A DNA stretch of 14,168 nt from Methanobacteriota archaeon (GTDB lineage: Archaea > Thermoplasmatota > Poseidoniia > Poseidoniales > Poseidoniaceae). The translations under genes were made by a program, and so were the position numbers. This document shows, piece by piece, positions 1 to 7,994 of the stretch. Within the stretch, counting starts at the first letter, position 1. Every line of letters starts with the position of its first letter. The notes below the pieces were generated by a model that did no database searches, was not told the origin of the DNA, and saw nothing but the letters and a program-made list of their open reading frames with translations. The stretch is taken from positions 1-14,168 of the forward strand of contig JAACDL010000064.1 in assembly GCA_009936765.1 (NCBI GenBank), read 5' to 3'.

Positions 1-1517
1 AATCGCTCTGCCTGAGTCATTGGTAAATTTTCTAAGACTTTTTGCCAGTGTTGATTACTAATTGTCAGAGGTGGAATATCGGTTTCAGGGTACATTCTAG
101 CACCGCCAGGCAGAGGGCGCATTGGCGTAGTTGTCCCATCTTCGGGTGAGCCTTTCTTAATCGCCACATTTCGAACTTCTTGTGCAATTCTTTCAAATGC
201 CATTTTAGCACGATTCAAAACGCTCTCAAGGGCGAGTTCTGCTTGCCATTGTGGAGCTAAGCACAACACAAAAGCGTCTGCGCCATCCAATAATTTCCTA
301 GTTGCATCTACGTAATCTTGTTCTATTCCGTAGGCAGGTAATTCATCAGAATGGTATACTCCTGCCACTCCAGCTAACTTTGCAGCGCCTGCAAGTTCTC
401 TACCAAGCCTTGGCATCTGTGCCCCATCTGCATCGAGTTCCTTGACTCCGATGAGTCCATTAAATCCTGGGAGAGGTAGAGCTAGCATTACGGATTTTGA
501 TTCTAACCCCGACTTGACTCTCTTCGATTCACAAGATTCGAAAGCCGAACTTACATCGACTAATTTTAATTGAAGTATGCCGGAGACTTCCTCTTGTACA
601 GAAGGAGATTCTACCCTTCTGTCATTAGACAATGCAGGCAAGCCATGTGCGGAACGTAGTTGATTGGCTAGTCGATAGAAATGTAATTGCCTTGCCATTT
701 CACAACGGATTATTTTTGGAATCCATTCTAGATCCTGGCAACCCTTAATCTCAACTCTATCTCCACACATTATCGAGACGTTGAGGTCTTGACGAATACT
801 GCCAAGGCCTCTTCTTACCCTTCGAGTATCCCTGAGGGTTCTTCCCAAAGCAATAGAGGTCTGTTTAGCATGATCTGGATTTTTTACATCAGGTGCTGTA
901 GCGATCTCAATCAATGGAATTCCAAGTCTGTCTAAATTCCATGTTACAATTTCACCATCTGGTGTTAATTCACTGTCAAGTTTACGAGCGCTGTCTTCTT
1001 CTAAACACAGCACATCGATCCCTACAGGTCCCCCTTCGGTCTCCAAAACTCCATTTGTAGCGACTAATGTTGTTCTCTGAAAACCACTAGTATTCGAACC
1101 ATCGACTACGGTCTTACGCATTGTCTGAAGAAGGGGTACTGGATGTGCATTTATCATTCCAGATACGGTCAATGAAATATCTAGGGCTTCAATATCATGG
1201 GGAAGTGGTGGTTGTTCATCGAGTTCAATCAGTCCTGAATTTGGAGATTGGCAGTAAACGAATGAGCGGTTTCGACGTGATTCGAATCGAGCAGCAACAT
1301 CAACAGTCCCGCCTTCTCCTCTGGCAGAACGTAATCGGCGGGAGAATTTAGGCCAATCCACAGGCAATGTCTCGATTGTAATATCGTGTAAAACACCCGG
1401 TTGGCGTGAATGTAACTTACCTGTTGCCAACTGCTGATGAACCTCAATTCCGCACATGAAACCTAGACCTTCAGGGTCTAGAAGTGCAGGAGTTGCCACA
1501 TCGCCTTCCGGTTCCAT
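1..1517 (-). CDS. gatE: Glu-tRNA(Gln) amidotransferase subunit E, 3' end cut off by the window
   Basis: With GatD (not in this window), GatE converts misacylated Glu-tRNA(Gln) to Gln-tRNA(Gln) in the archaeal indirect charging pathway; GatE supplies the kinase/transamidase part and tRNA recognition. The open frame gives 505 codons without a stop. GatB/GatE-family motifs appear in order: GIEVHQQL (23-30), GIDVLCLEEDSARK (167-180), LDRLGIPLIEIATAPD (195-210), GSIRQDLNVSI (239-249) and VEIKGCQDL (255-263). A GAD (AspRS-like) insertion covers about 350-398 and includes QMPRLGRELAG. It separates GatE from GatB. The late motif MRPLPGGARMYPETDIPP (466-483) follows. Family members are usually around 600 residues or more, so roughly the last fifth lies outside. 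ATG at 1517 is chosen because AGGTGG sits 4 nt upstream and an in-frame TGA lies seven codons upstream. It follows mcm by 40 bp and is probably co-transcribed with it. Confidence 0.95.
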   Translation of the reverse strand, partial: MEPEGDVATPALLDPEGLGFMCGIEVHQQLATGKLHSRQPGVLHDITIETLPVDWPKFSRRLRSARGEGGTVDVAARFESRRNRSFVYCQSPNSGLIELDEQPPLPHDIEALDISLTVSGMINAHPVPLLQTMRKTVVDGSNTSGFQRTTLVATNGVLETEGGPVGIDVLCLEEDSARKLDSELTPDGEIVTWNLDRLGIPLIEIATAPDVKNPDHAKQTSIALGRTLRDTRRVRRGLGSIRQDLNVSIMCGDRVEIKGCQDLEWIPKIIRCEMARQLHFYRLANQLRSAHGLPALSNDRRVESPSVQEEVSGILQLKLVDVSSAFESCESKRVKSGLESKSVMLALPLPGFNGLIGVKELDADGAQMPRLGRELAGAAKLAGVAGVYHSDELPAYGIEQDYVDATRKLLDGADAFVLCLAPQWQAELALESVLNRAKMAFERIAQEVRNVAIKKGSPEDGTTTPMRPLPGGARMYPETDIPPLTISNQHWQKVLENLPMTQAER

Positions 1518-1557
1518 GTTACCACCTGTAGAACCTCATTGATATGAGCACATCGTA

Positions 1558-3672
1558 TCATACTGGCGCTAGGGTCTCATAACCGCGTGGTCGCATTAAC
1601 GCCCCATCGCGGACTAATAGATCGATTATATCTTGAGCAGCGTCCCTGCTGATATCGCTTCTTCCAGCCTCTGTCAATACATCATTCAGAGATACTACAT
1701 CTCCTGTATCTGCATGAATCCTTTTTACAATTTCAAGAATTACTCTTTCTCGATTCCTCTTGCTTGCTTTCTTACCAGATTGTAGTGTGGTCTCGTCGAA
1801 ATTCTCGCCCATCAATTCATGTCGCCAGGTCTTAGTAAGACGAATTGAACGCTGTGCATCTTCTATCGTCGCTTCCTCTGACAAACGAACCCTTGCTGAT
1901 GCTTGTGCTAAACGATAGAGACCTTCAATTGCTCTTGCTGAAATAGCGATTGAATCATGAGATTCGCCTCCCTTGCGTCTTGTTTCAACATAGTATTCCC
2001 TCAATAGGTTTTGAGCCTCGGAAGATAGTGTTGGATGAATGGACCTCTTCGCAAAAGCAACATATTTACGAATCAGGTCGCGATTAACAATTCCTTTGCT
2101 TTCATCTAAGCCATCGTGGGCTGAAGACTTAGATGGATCGACTGCACTGCCTTGATCTATCAGTACTTCTGGAGTAGAGTTTGCTCGATTGTTCATGATG
2201 TGGTTGGCAATCATTGTGTCGTGGTCCGCTGCAGGTTGATCAGTAAGCAACCAAATTACATCGAACCTAGATATTAGTGCTGGTTTAAGATTAATCGGCT
2301 GTGTAAATGGTACTTCGGATACAGACTGGAATCTACCCGCTTTCGGGTTCGCTGCTGCTAGAATTGCACACCTTGTAGAAAGTGTAGCGTTAATTCCAGC
2401 TTTAGAAATTGAGATTCTTTGCTGCTCCATTGCCTCGTGCATAGATGAACGATCATTCTCATTCATCTTGTCGAATTCATCAATTGCTGCCAGTCCTAAA
2501 TCTGCCAGTGCTAATGCTCCTGCCTCCAGCGTCCAGCGTCCATCGGCTGCTGAGTCTTGAACTGCGGCTGCAGTCAATCCCGCAGCAGATGCAGACATAC
2601 CAGAAGTGAACCTTCCTCTTGGTGAAATCTGCGACATATAGGAAAGCAGTTGAGATTTTGCAACCCCTGGATCACCCATTAGTGAAATGTGGATGTCGCC
2701 CCTAAGGCGAGTTCCGTCCTTCGCTTTTGAAGCGACTCCGCCGAACAGTTGAAGCATTAGTGTCTCTTTCTGTTTGGACATACCAAAAATGGAAGGCGCT
2801 ATCGAATTTGTCAGTAATTGGTGGATGTCATCACGACGTGCTAGTTCCTTTATTTCGTGTTCTTCGTCTTCTGTGATTTGAATTTCTTCTAATGGAATAC
2901 TTTCACGTTGAACACTATGGATTCTCATGAAAATATCAAAAATTGGAGTGTCTTTGCCGGATTTCCTTTGCGAGCGAACAAATAACATTCCATTAGCAGT
3001 AACACGATCTCCCGGATTTAATTGTCCTGCAATATCGTGTTCTGCGATACAAAGGATTCTCTCTGGTTGTACTCCTCCTCGAAGGTTTTCAGGTGGCTCT
3101 TGTAACTCGATGAATTGTGTATCGATCAAAATTGATTCTTCGACTCTTTGAACGAAACGAGTCTGGCCTTTGCGCCTACCGCATCCACCATCTATCTCGA
3201 AACACTCTATTGGTTCGATTAATTCTTGTTCATTTGGCTGGCTAACTCTAGTTGAATGGCCACAAGCAACACAGACAAAGGCCCCCTCGTAGGTTCTAGG
3301 CAGAACCCTACCTATCTTGGTAGCAATTGCATCAACTGAAATCATTGAGCCCAAATCTTCACTTCGAAGTTGCCTAACTGTACGATGAGCATCTGATGGT
3401 AACTCGATTATTCGAACAAATGCAACGATTCTTGGAGAGCCTAATTCTGCTAGAAGGAGTCCAAGTGCTTGATTGGCAGCCTGAGTATTATTTTCAGGTT
3501 CCTCAACAATTGATAATGCGAAGTCCGGGTCGAATGATTCGATATCTCTGTATGAAACTTCCAAAGACTGGACGTCTGGCCAAGTTACTTCGAGATTGTG
3601 TATGGCTTCGCTATAATTGTCTAGGAGGAGTGAGCGCCATCTGGCTGGTAAGTCAAATTCTTGGATAGTCAT
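1558..3672 (-). CDS. mcm: MCM replicative DNA helicase
   Basis: ATP-driven hexameric 3'-5' helicase that unwinds DNA at the archaeal replication fork. The 704-residue protein has the full family layout. An N-terminal OB region contains four cysteines in the order C134-x2-C137-x19-C157-x6-C164, the expected zinc site. The AAA+ core has Walker A GDPGVAKSQ (333-341), Walker B AAIDEFDKM (395-403), sensor 1 around N442 in LAAANPKAG, and the arginine finger SRF (468-470). A C-terminal winged-helix segment follows, about 640-702. Length is normal, and no intein interrupts Walker A or sensor 1, where MCM inteins often sit. ATG at 3672 is preceded by GAGGG at 8 nt. A TATA-like GATTATATGG on the minus strand at 3713-3722 would place a transcript start about 15-20 nt before the ATG. 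gatE lies downstream. It is divergent from the esterase operon. Confidence 0.98.
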   Translation of the reverse strand: MTIQEFDLPARWRSLLLDNYSEAIHNLEVTWPDVQSLEVSYRDIESFDPDFALSIVEEPENNTQAANQALGLLLAELGSPRIVAFVRIIELPSDAHRTVRQLRSEDLGSMISVDAIATKIGRVLPRTYEGAFVCVACGHSTRVSQPNEQELIEPIECFEIDGGCGRRKGQTRFVQRVEESILIDTQFIELQEPPENLRGGVQPERILCIAEHDIAGQLNPGDRVTANGMLFVRSQRKSGKDTPIFDIFMRIHSVQRESIPLEEIQITEDEEHEIKELARRDDIHQLLTNSIAPSIFGMSKQKETLMLQLFGGVASKAKDGTRLRGDIHISLMGDPGVAKSQLLSYMSQISPRGRFTSGMSASAAGLTAAAVQDSAADGRWTLEAGALALADLGLAAIDEFDKMNENDRSSMHEAMEQQRISISKAGINATLSTRCAILAAANPKAGRFQSVSEVPFTQPINLKPALISRFDVIWLLTDQPAADHDTMIANHIMNNRANSTPEVLIDQGSAVDPSKSSAHDGLDESKGIVNRDLIRKYVAFAKRSIHPTLSSEAQNLLREYYVETRRKGGESHDSIAISARAIEGLYRLAQASARVRLSEEATIEDAQRSIRLTKTWRHELMGENFDETTLQSGKKASKRNRERVILEIVKRIHADTGDVVSLNDVLTEAGRSDISRDAAQDIIDLLVRDGALMRPRGYETLAPV

Positions 3673-3712
3673 TGTAAATCCCTCAACCGGACATCTTGAG
3701 CCGTTGTCGACC

Positions 3713-3722
3713 CCATATAATC
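3713..3722 (-). promoter_or_regulatory. TATA-like element, probable mcm promoter
   Basis: Minus-strand GATTATATGG lies 41 bp before the mcm ATG. An archaeal transcript starting about 25 nt downstream would have a leader of under 20 nt that still contains the GAGGG ribosome-binding sequence. The plus-strand reading, CCATATAATC, could also serve the divergent gene. Assignment rests on position and composition only. Confidence 0.45.
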
Positions 3723-3752
3723 ATTGAGTTTGAACAACTCTTCCCCTTCATT

Positions 3753-3800
3753 TCCACTGGAATTTAATCGCATCATTCAACCTCCAATGGCTTCCATTGG
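3753..3800. promoter_or_regulatory. Three TCCANTGG palindromes, candidate operator
   Basis: The palindrome TCCANTGG occurs at 3753-3760 (TCCACTGG), 3783-3790 (TCCAATGG) and 3793-3800 (TCCATTGG). Start-to-start spacings are 30 and 10 bp, so all three lie close to one helical face. The first and third extend to TTCCANTGGAA. Relative to mcm they sit upstream of its TATA-like element. Relative to the esterase operon they flank an AATTTAAT element at 3761-3768 and its predicted start site. This suits a dimeric regulator acting on one or both promoters. The regulator is unknown. Confidence 0.45.
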
Positions 3801-3841
3801 AATACCGCCAAGCACATTTCCTTGAAGCCCATCGCAGGTTC

Positions 3842-4804
3842 ATGCCCGCCCACTCTTTTGAACCCATCAGAGGAACTATCGAAAGATTTTCTTTTTCATC
3901 GCCAAATTTGGAAAATCAAATTGGAGACCCTATTGAAAGGGAAGTCATGGTACATATTTCACCTGGAGGAAATGGCCCTCTTCCTTGTATTATCTATCTC
4001 GCTCCATTTACTGGAACCGGTTTTGCCAGAGCTAATTGGAGGGCGTTTAGTGAAACTCTCCCTCAGCGACACGAACGCTTAGTCAAGAGTGGAGTCATGC
4101 CGCCATCGATTCTTGTAATGCCTGACACATTTACTTCATTAGGCGGTAACCAATTTATTGATTCTGAAATTGTTGGTGACTGGGGGAGTTGGCTGAATGA
4201 CGATCTACGAAGTGAAATAAATTCAAGATATGAGGTCAGCGGCTTTGGTCTTGTTGGAAAATCAAGTGGTGGTTATGGCGCACTGGTTCGCGGAATGTTG
4301 GATGATTGCTGGGAGGCTGTTGCTTGTCATTCCGGAGATTGTGGTTTTGAGCTTTTATTTGGAATTGAGATGGGCAGCGTCCTAACTCAAATCAATATCC
4401 ACGGAGGAATGTCTGGTTTCTTGAATTACGTTAAGAATTCAAAGTCTTTGAAAGGCGATGATTTTCATACTCTGATGATTGCTGCCATGGCCTCAACATA
4501 CAGTGATGGAACACTGCCCGTTGATGAAAATTGTATTTTTGATGATGACAAATGGGCTGAATGGAGAGCATGGGACCCGCTAAACATGATTGAGGACCAC
4601 AGGGAATTACCGGCTTGCTGGATAGATGTTGGTGATTCTGACCAGTACAACATACAGTATGGGTTACGACAATTACATGCTCGAATGAACGAATTACAAA
4701 TCGTTCACGAATGGGAAGAGTTCCCCGGAACTCACAGCGGTATTGATCACCGGCTCGACCTCTCCTTGCCTTGGATAGCAAATCAAATTCAATCGGTATC
4801 ATGA
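3842..4804 (+). CDS. Alpha/beta hydrolase of the esterase D / enterochelin-esterase type
   Basis: Predicted serine hydrolase acting on an ester or thioester; the substrate is not evident. With the ATG at 3842 the protein has 320 residues. The nucleophile elbow is GKSSGGYG, with the serine at about residue 141 in a G-x-S-x-G context. A likely acidic residue lies in IDVGDSDQYN (about 262-271), and a candidate histidine in GTHSGIDHR (about 296-304). There is no signal peptide, so it is probably cytoplasmic. The frame is open back to 3734, and a TTG at 3797 would add 15 residues. I prefer 3842 because it is an ATG and because the TTG lies inside a palindromic operator-like element. It is 26 bp upstream of purM and likely heads the operon with purM and trm1; a link to purine or tRNA metabolism is not obvious. 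Fold assignment is firm and substrate assignment is not. Confidence 0.85.
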   Translation: MPAHSFEPIRGTIERFSFSSPNLENQIGDPIEREVMVHISPGGNGPLPCIIYLAPFTGTGFARANWRAFSETLPQRHERLVKSGVMPPSILVMPDTFTSLGGNQFIDSEIVGDWGSWLNDDLRSEINSRYEVSGFGLVGKSSGGYGALVRGMLDDCWEAVACHSGDCGFELLFGIEMGSVLTQINIHGGMSGFLNYVKNSKSLKGDDFHTLMIAAMASTYSDGTLPVDENCIFDDDKWAEWRAWDPLNMIEDHRELPACWIDVGDSDQYNIQYGLRQLHARMNELQIVHEWEEFPGTHSGIDHRLDLSLPWIANQIQSVS

Positions 4805-4830
4805 TGAGAGGCCTATGATTGGGAAGTGTC

Positions 4831-5925
4831 ATGGCAGAGGGCCTTGACTACGCTGGCAGTGGTGTCGACATTGATCTCGAAGGCAATGCCGTGGGCGCTT
4901 TAGTAGGTGCTTTATCTCGCTCCGTTAGGAAGCCAGGTAGCCCTGGTGCGCCCGTTGACCTACCCGGTGGTTTCGGTGGTTTAGTTGAATTTGGAGACAA
5001 TTATCTAGCATTGGCTACAGACGGTGTTGGCTCAAAATTATCAATCGCAACAAAATTGAATCAATGGGCAGGAGTTGGGATTGATTGTATGGCAATGAAT
5101 GTCAATGATTTGTTGTGTGTTGGTGCAGAACCGATTGCATTCGTAGATTACATCGCAGTTCCGAAGCCAGACCCTGCGGTACATGCAGCACTAGGGGCTA
5201 GTTTAGCTGAAGCCTGTCGTAGAGCAAGGGTAACTCTTGCTGGCGGAGAGACTGCAAGCCTGCCTGGTATTGTGACCGAACTAGACCTATCTGGAACAGC
5301 CCTGGGGTGGTTAGCCAAGGGCAGCGAAATTACAGGTGCGAATTTGAAGGAAGGAGACGTGCTAATCGGTATGCCGTCTTCAGGAGTTCATTCAAATGGA
5401 TATTCTTTAGTTCGAAATGTTGTTTCCCATTGTGGAGCATCGTGGTAAGATGAGGCTACTTTTGGTTTAGATGAAAGCCGTATTGAAAGATTCAATGAAG
5501 GCCCAATCACCCTTGGTGAGGTATTTCTTAACCCAACTAGGATTTATTGCGACCCTGTCGTTGATTTAATTCAAGATGGCCCATGTGCAACAAGCGAAAT
5601 TCATGGAATATGCCACGTTACAGGAGGAGGCCTTTCCAATCTGTTGAGGCTCCATGACTCCTTAGGATGGAGTATATCTGATCCGTTACCAATCCTCCCT
5701 GAATTCAGTTGGATTCAGCAACATGGAAATGTTACAGACAGGGAAATGCATCGTACATTCAATATGGGGTGCGGAATGATAATTGCTGTGGATTCAAGTG
5801 TTGCACAATCAGTCTGCAAGTGGTTGGAAGAAAGAATGCCAGGGTGCGCAATTATCGGTGAAGTTGTTGACAACGGACACAAAGTTACACACGCTAATCC
5901 AGATATTGTGTTCGAACACTATTGA
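4831..5925 (+). pseudogene. purM: Phosphoribosylformylglycinamidine cyclo-ligase (AIR synthase) with an in-frame TAA
   Basis: PurM closes the imidazole ring of AIR in de novo purine synthesis, using ATP. The frame from ATG 4831 gives 205 residues and then TAA at 5446-5448. The same frame continues with no other stop to TGA at 5923-5925, giving a full-length equivalent of 364 positions, normal for PurM. Family motifs occur on both sides of the stop. Before it: TDGVGSKLSIA, GIDCMAMNVNDLL, AGGETASLPG and SSGVHSNGYSLVRN. After it: NPTRIYCDPV, HVTGGGLSN and FNMGCGMIIAV. There is no frameshift; one base change would restore the reading frame. A truncated PurM would lose most of its C-terminal domain and should be inactive. 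No convincing restart follows the stop (an in-frame TTG at 5644 has little support). ATG 4831 is chosen over TTG 4819 because GGGAAGTG precedes it and GLDYAGSGVDID is a typical PurM N terminus. It could be a sequencing or assembly error, a recent nonsense mutation, or readthrough. Confidence 0.9.
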
Positions 5926-5934
5926 GGACTAAAT

Positions 5935-7221
5935 ATGGAACCTGAAGGTTGGCCGGGACATATCTGGCTAGAAGGAAGGACTTCTGTCCATCTTCGTAAT
6001 CATCAACCTAAACCGTCCCATATGCCCAGAGGGCCTGCTGCAAAAACCGGTGAAGGTTTTCTAAATCCAGCAATGGCTCCTGCTAGAACTCGTTCCGTAA
6101 TGCTGTTAGCAGATGCAATTGAACATGGTTGGTTGGTTCCTGAAGGGAAAACCATCCGAGCATTAGATGCTCTTTGTGCAACTGGCGTTAGACCTAGGCG
6201 ATGGAGGAAGGAAATTCCATCTCAGGAACTTTTACGAATTACTGCTAATGATTTGGACTCTGATGCTTTAGCATGGGCTAGACAATCACACAAATCCAAC
6301 CCTGTCGGAGATAATTTGGAATGGGTTCCTGAACCGAGTAGGTTTGCCAGAGAACAGGAAGGTGTTGTCGAAGATGGCATCCATTGGATTGAAGGTGATG
6401 CTAACAAATTGATGATTCAAGCCCCATTCCAGTGGATTGATTTGGATCCATTCGGCTCTCCAGTTGGTTTTCTTGATGCCGCTATACAAGCGATATCCAG
6501 AGTAGGGGTTCTGGAAGTTACCGCTACTGATACTGCCGCATTATGTGGTTCTGCTAAAACCAGCGCAGTTAGAAGGTATGGAGCTGTTGGAATCACAGAC
6601 TCCTACATGCATGATGATGCAACGAGAATTCTATTGGGGACTATAGCTCGTATAGCAGCAATGCACGATAAATCGATTCATCCAATTCTATCGTTGTTTG
6701 ATGGACATCATGTTCGCGTTAGTGTTCTACTAAAAAGGTCGAAAGAAGAGGCTTCGGATTGGAGAGAAAGCATTGGATACAGGATACGCTCAAACCCATA
6801 TCACTTCTCAAAACAGGCAGAAGGGGAATTCTCAGGCCCTATGTGGACTGGACCTATATTTGATGCTAACATTGCAGGTAGAATGACTGCAGAAAAAGCG
6901 ATTTCGTTGTGCTCTGGAAAGGATGAAGATTTACCTGAAGATTGGGATGATATCGATATTGAACATTCCAAAAGAGAAATTGAAAGAACCGTTAGACATA
7001 TTTCTGAATCTGCAGAATTACTGTCGCAAGACCATTTACTAATTGCTGTAGATGAATTAGGAATTGCTGCAGGAATTGGACAGATTCCGTCGATGAAGAA
7101 AATTAAATCTGGTCTTGAAGATGCTGGATTCAAGATGGCGCGTTGCCATATGCCTGAAGCGATGTTTGCAACTAATGCAGACTGGCAGACAATTCTAGAA
7201 GTCGCCCGTTCAGCTAAATGA
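5935..7221 (+). CDS. trm1: tRNA (guanine26-N2)-dimethyltransferase
   Basis: SAM-dependent enzyme that makes N2,N2-dimethylguanosine, classically at G26 of tRNA. The 428-residue protein is full length. It starts with EGRTSVHL, followed by FLNPAMAPARTRSV (42-55), the equivalent of the family's NP-x-M signature. The SAM-binding motif is ALDALCATGVRPRRW (76-90), then ITANDLDSDA (102-111). The catalytic loop is DLDPFGSPVGFLDAA (169-183), and LEVTATDTAALCG (193-205) is another hallmark. The GPMWTGPIF segment (301-309) matches the C-terminal GPLW motif, but the C-x2-C pair that often precedes it in archaeal Trm1 is absent. ATG 5935 has GAGG about 8 nt upstream and lies 9 bp after purM, implying co-transcription. 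The 3' end overlaps the convergent PAC2-family gene by 12 bp. Confidence 0.95.
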   Translation: MEPEGWPGHIWLEGRTSVHLRNHQPKPSHMPRGPAAKTGEGFLNPAMAPARTRSVMLLADAIEHGWLVPEGKTIRALDALCATGVRPRRWRKEIPSQELLRITANDLDSDALAWARQSHKSNPVGDNLEWVPEPSRFAREQEGVVEDGIHWIEGDANKLMIQAPFQWIDLDPFGSPVGFLDAAIQAISRVGVLEVTATDTAALCGSAKTSAVRRYGAVGITDSYMHDDATRILLGTIARIAAMHDKSIHPILSLFDGHHVRVSVLLKRSKEEASDWRESIGYRIRSNPYHFSKQAEGEFSGPMWTGPIFDANIAGRMTAEKAISLCSGKDEDLPEDWDDIDIEHSKREIERTVRHISESAELLSQDHLLIAVDELGIAAGIGQIPSMKKIKSGLEDAGFKMARCHMPEAMFATNADWQTILEVARSAK

Positions 7222-7953
7222 TGGGTCCATTTCATCATCAGGCGCTGGCAACATTGTTTGAGAATTCTCAAACACTTCTCTAACACTATCTTCTATCTTC
7301 CTAGCATCTTCTAAGAGAGATGAAAGAGGAATGTCAATTTCGGTCAGTTCACTAACTGCTTCTATTGCCATCGCCGCTGCTCTAGCATCTGGAAACATTG
7401 GGTTGCAGTCTGCTAATATGGCCGTAATGTCAAGACCTAGACGGTCTCCTTCGGCGATAAGATAGCCTGCGATACCAGCCACAACTCCCTGTCGAACTGG
7501 TTCGATTCCAGCAGTCTTAAGTCGCGCCCTTCCGGGTTTAGATGCGCTAACTCCGTACAATGAGCCATCTCTATCATCGAGATTCTCTCGAGCCACTCCA
7601 TCTATTACTATCAGTTGATCAAACCCACCCTTAGTGAACCATTCGAGAACAGTATTTGCAAAAAGTACGTCACGTTCAGGGCCAAACCTTACCTCTGCAG
7701 TGAATACACCAACATTGCTGCCTTGATAGACCCTTACTGGGTGCTTTGGAACCTCATGGTGCACTAATGCCATTGCAGGGAATTCTGAGTTTAGAACTGT
7801 GCCTTGTTGAGTCAAATCTAGTTGGCTAATGACGTGTGATGCCGCGATAACTCCTACCATTCCAACTGTAGAAAATCCACAAATTGCAACGCCGCCTGTA
7901 CGAGGGTCTGCATCTTTGTGTAGAACTAGGTCATACGATGCTTGGCCCGCCAT
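7210..7953 (-). CDS. PAC2-family protein (proteasome assembly chaperone homologue)
   Basis: Cytosolic protein of the PAC2 / archaeal PbaB-like family. Relatives help assemble the 20S proteasome in eukaryotes, while archaeal roles are less settled. From ATG 7953 it has 247 residues. Family features are the N-terminal GFSTVGMVGVIAASHVI (26-42), NSEFPA (55-60), HPVRVYQ (71-77), the strand LIVIDGVA (114-121), GVVAGIAGYLIAEGD (156-170) and a C-terminal helix with ADCNPMFPDARAA (181-193). The C terminus is acidic and ends DPSFS, with no visible HbYX proteasome-binding motif. The start is set by GGAGGAG at 7959-7965, 5 nt before the ATG. A longer TTG start at 8016 would overlap the upstream gene and is unlikely. 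It follows the large surface-protein gene by 41 bp and is probably transcribed with it or from a promoter inside it. Confidence 0.9.
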   Translation of the reverse strand: MAGQASYDLVLHKDADPRTGGVAICGFSTVGMVGVIAASHVISQLDLTQQGTVLNSEFPAMALVHHEVPKHPVRVYQGSNVGVFTAEVRFGPERDVLFANTVLEWFTKGGFDQLIVIDGVARENLDDRDGSLYGVSASKPGRARLKTAGIEPVRQGVVAGIAGYLIAEGDRLGLDITAILADCNPMFPDARAAAMAIEAVSELTEIDIPLSSLLEDARKIEDSVREVFENSQTMLPAPDDEMDPSFS

Positions 7954-7958
7954 GTATT

Positions 7959-7965
7959 CTCCTCC
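7959..7965 (-). promoter_or_regulatory. Strong Shine-Dalgarno that decides the PAC2-family start
   Basis: GGAGGAG on the minus strand, 5 nt before ATG 7953. It supports internal translation initiation for this gene within a polycistronic message and argues against the upstream TTG at 8016. Confidence 0.7.
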
Positions 7966-7994
7966 GTCCGACTCATTCAAAGGTATTACGAATT

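Noticed and set aside
3797..3841. TTG at 3797 as the start of the esterase
   Set aside because: It falls inside the palindrome TCCATTGG and has no ribosome-binding sequence. The ATG at 3842 gives a normal-length protein.
4431..4832. 133-codon open frame on the minus strand across the esterase end and purM start
   Set aside because: Antisense shadow, with scattered cysteine, histidine and proline and no family features.
5644..5925. Separate small gene starting at TTG 5644
   Set aside because: It is the in-frame C-terminal part of purM after the TAA, with PurM motifs and no credible initiation signal.
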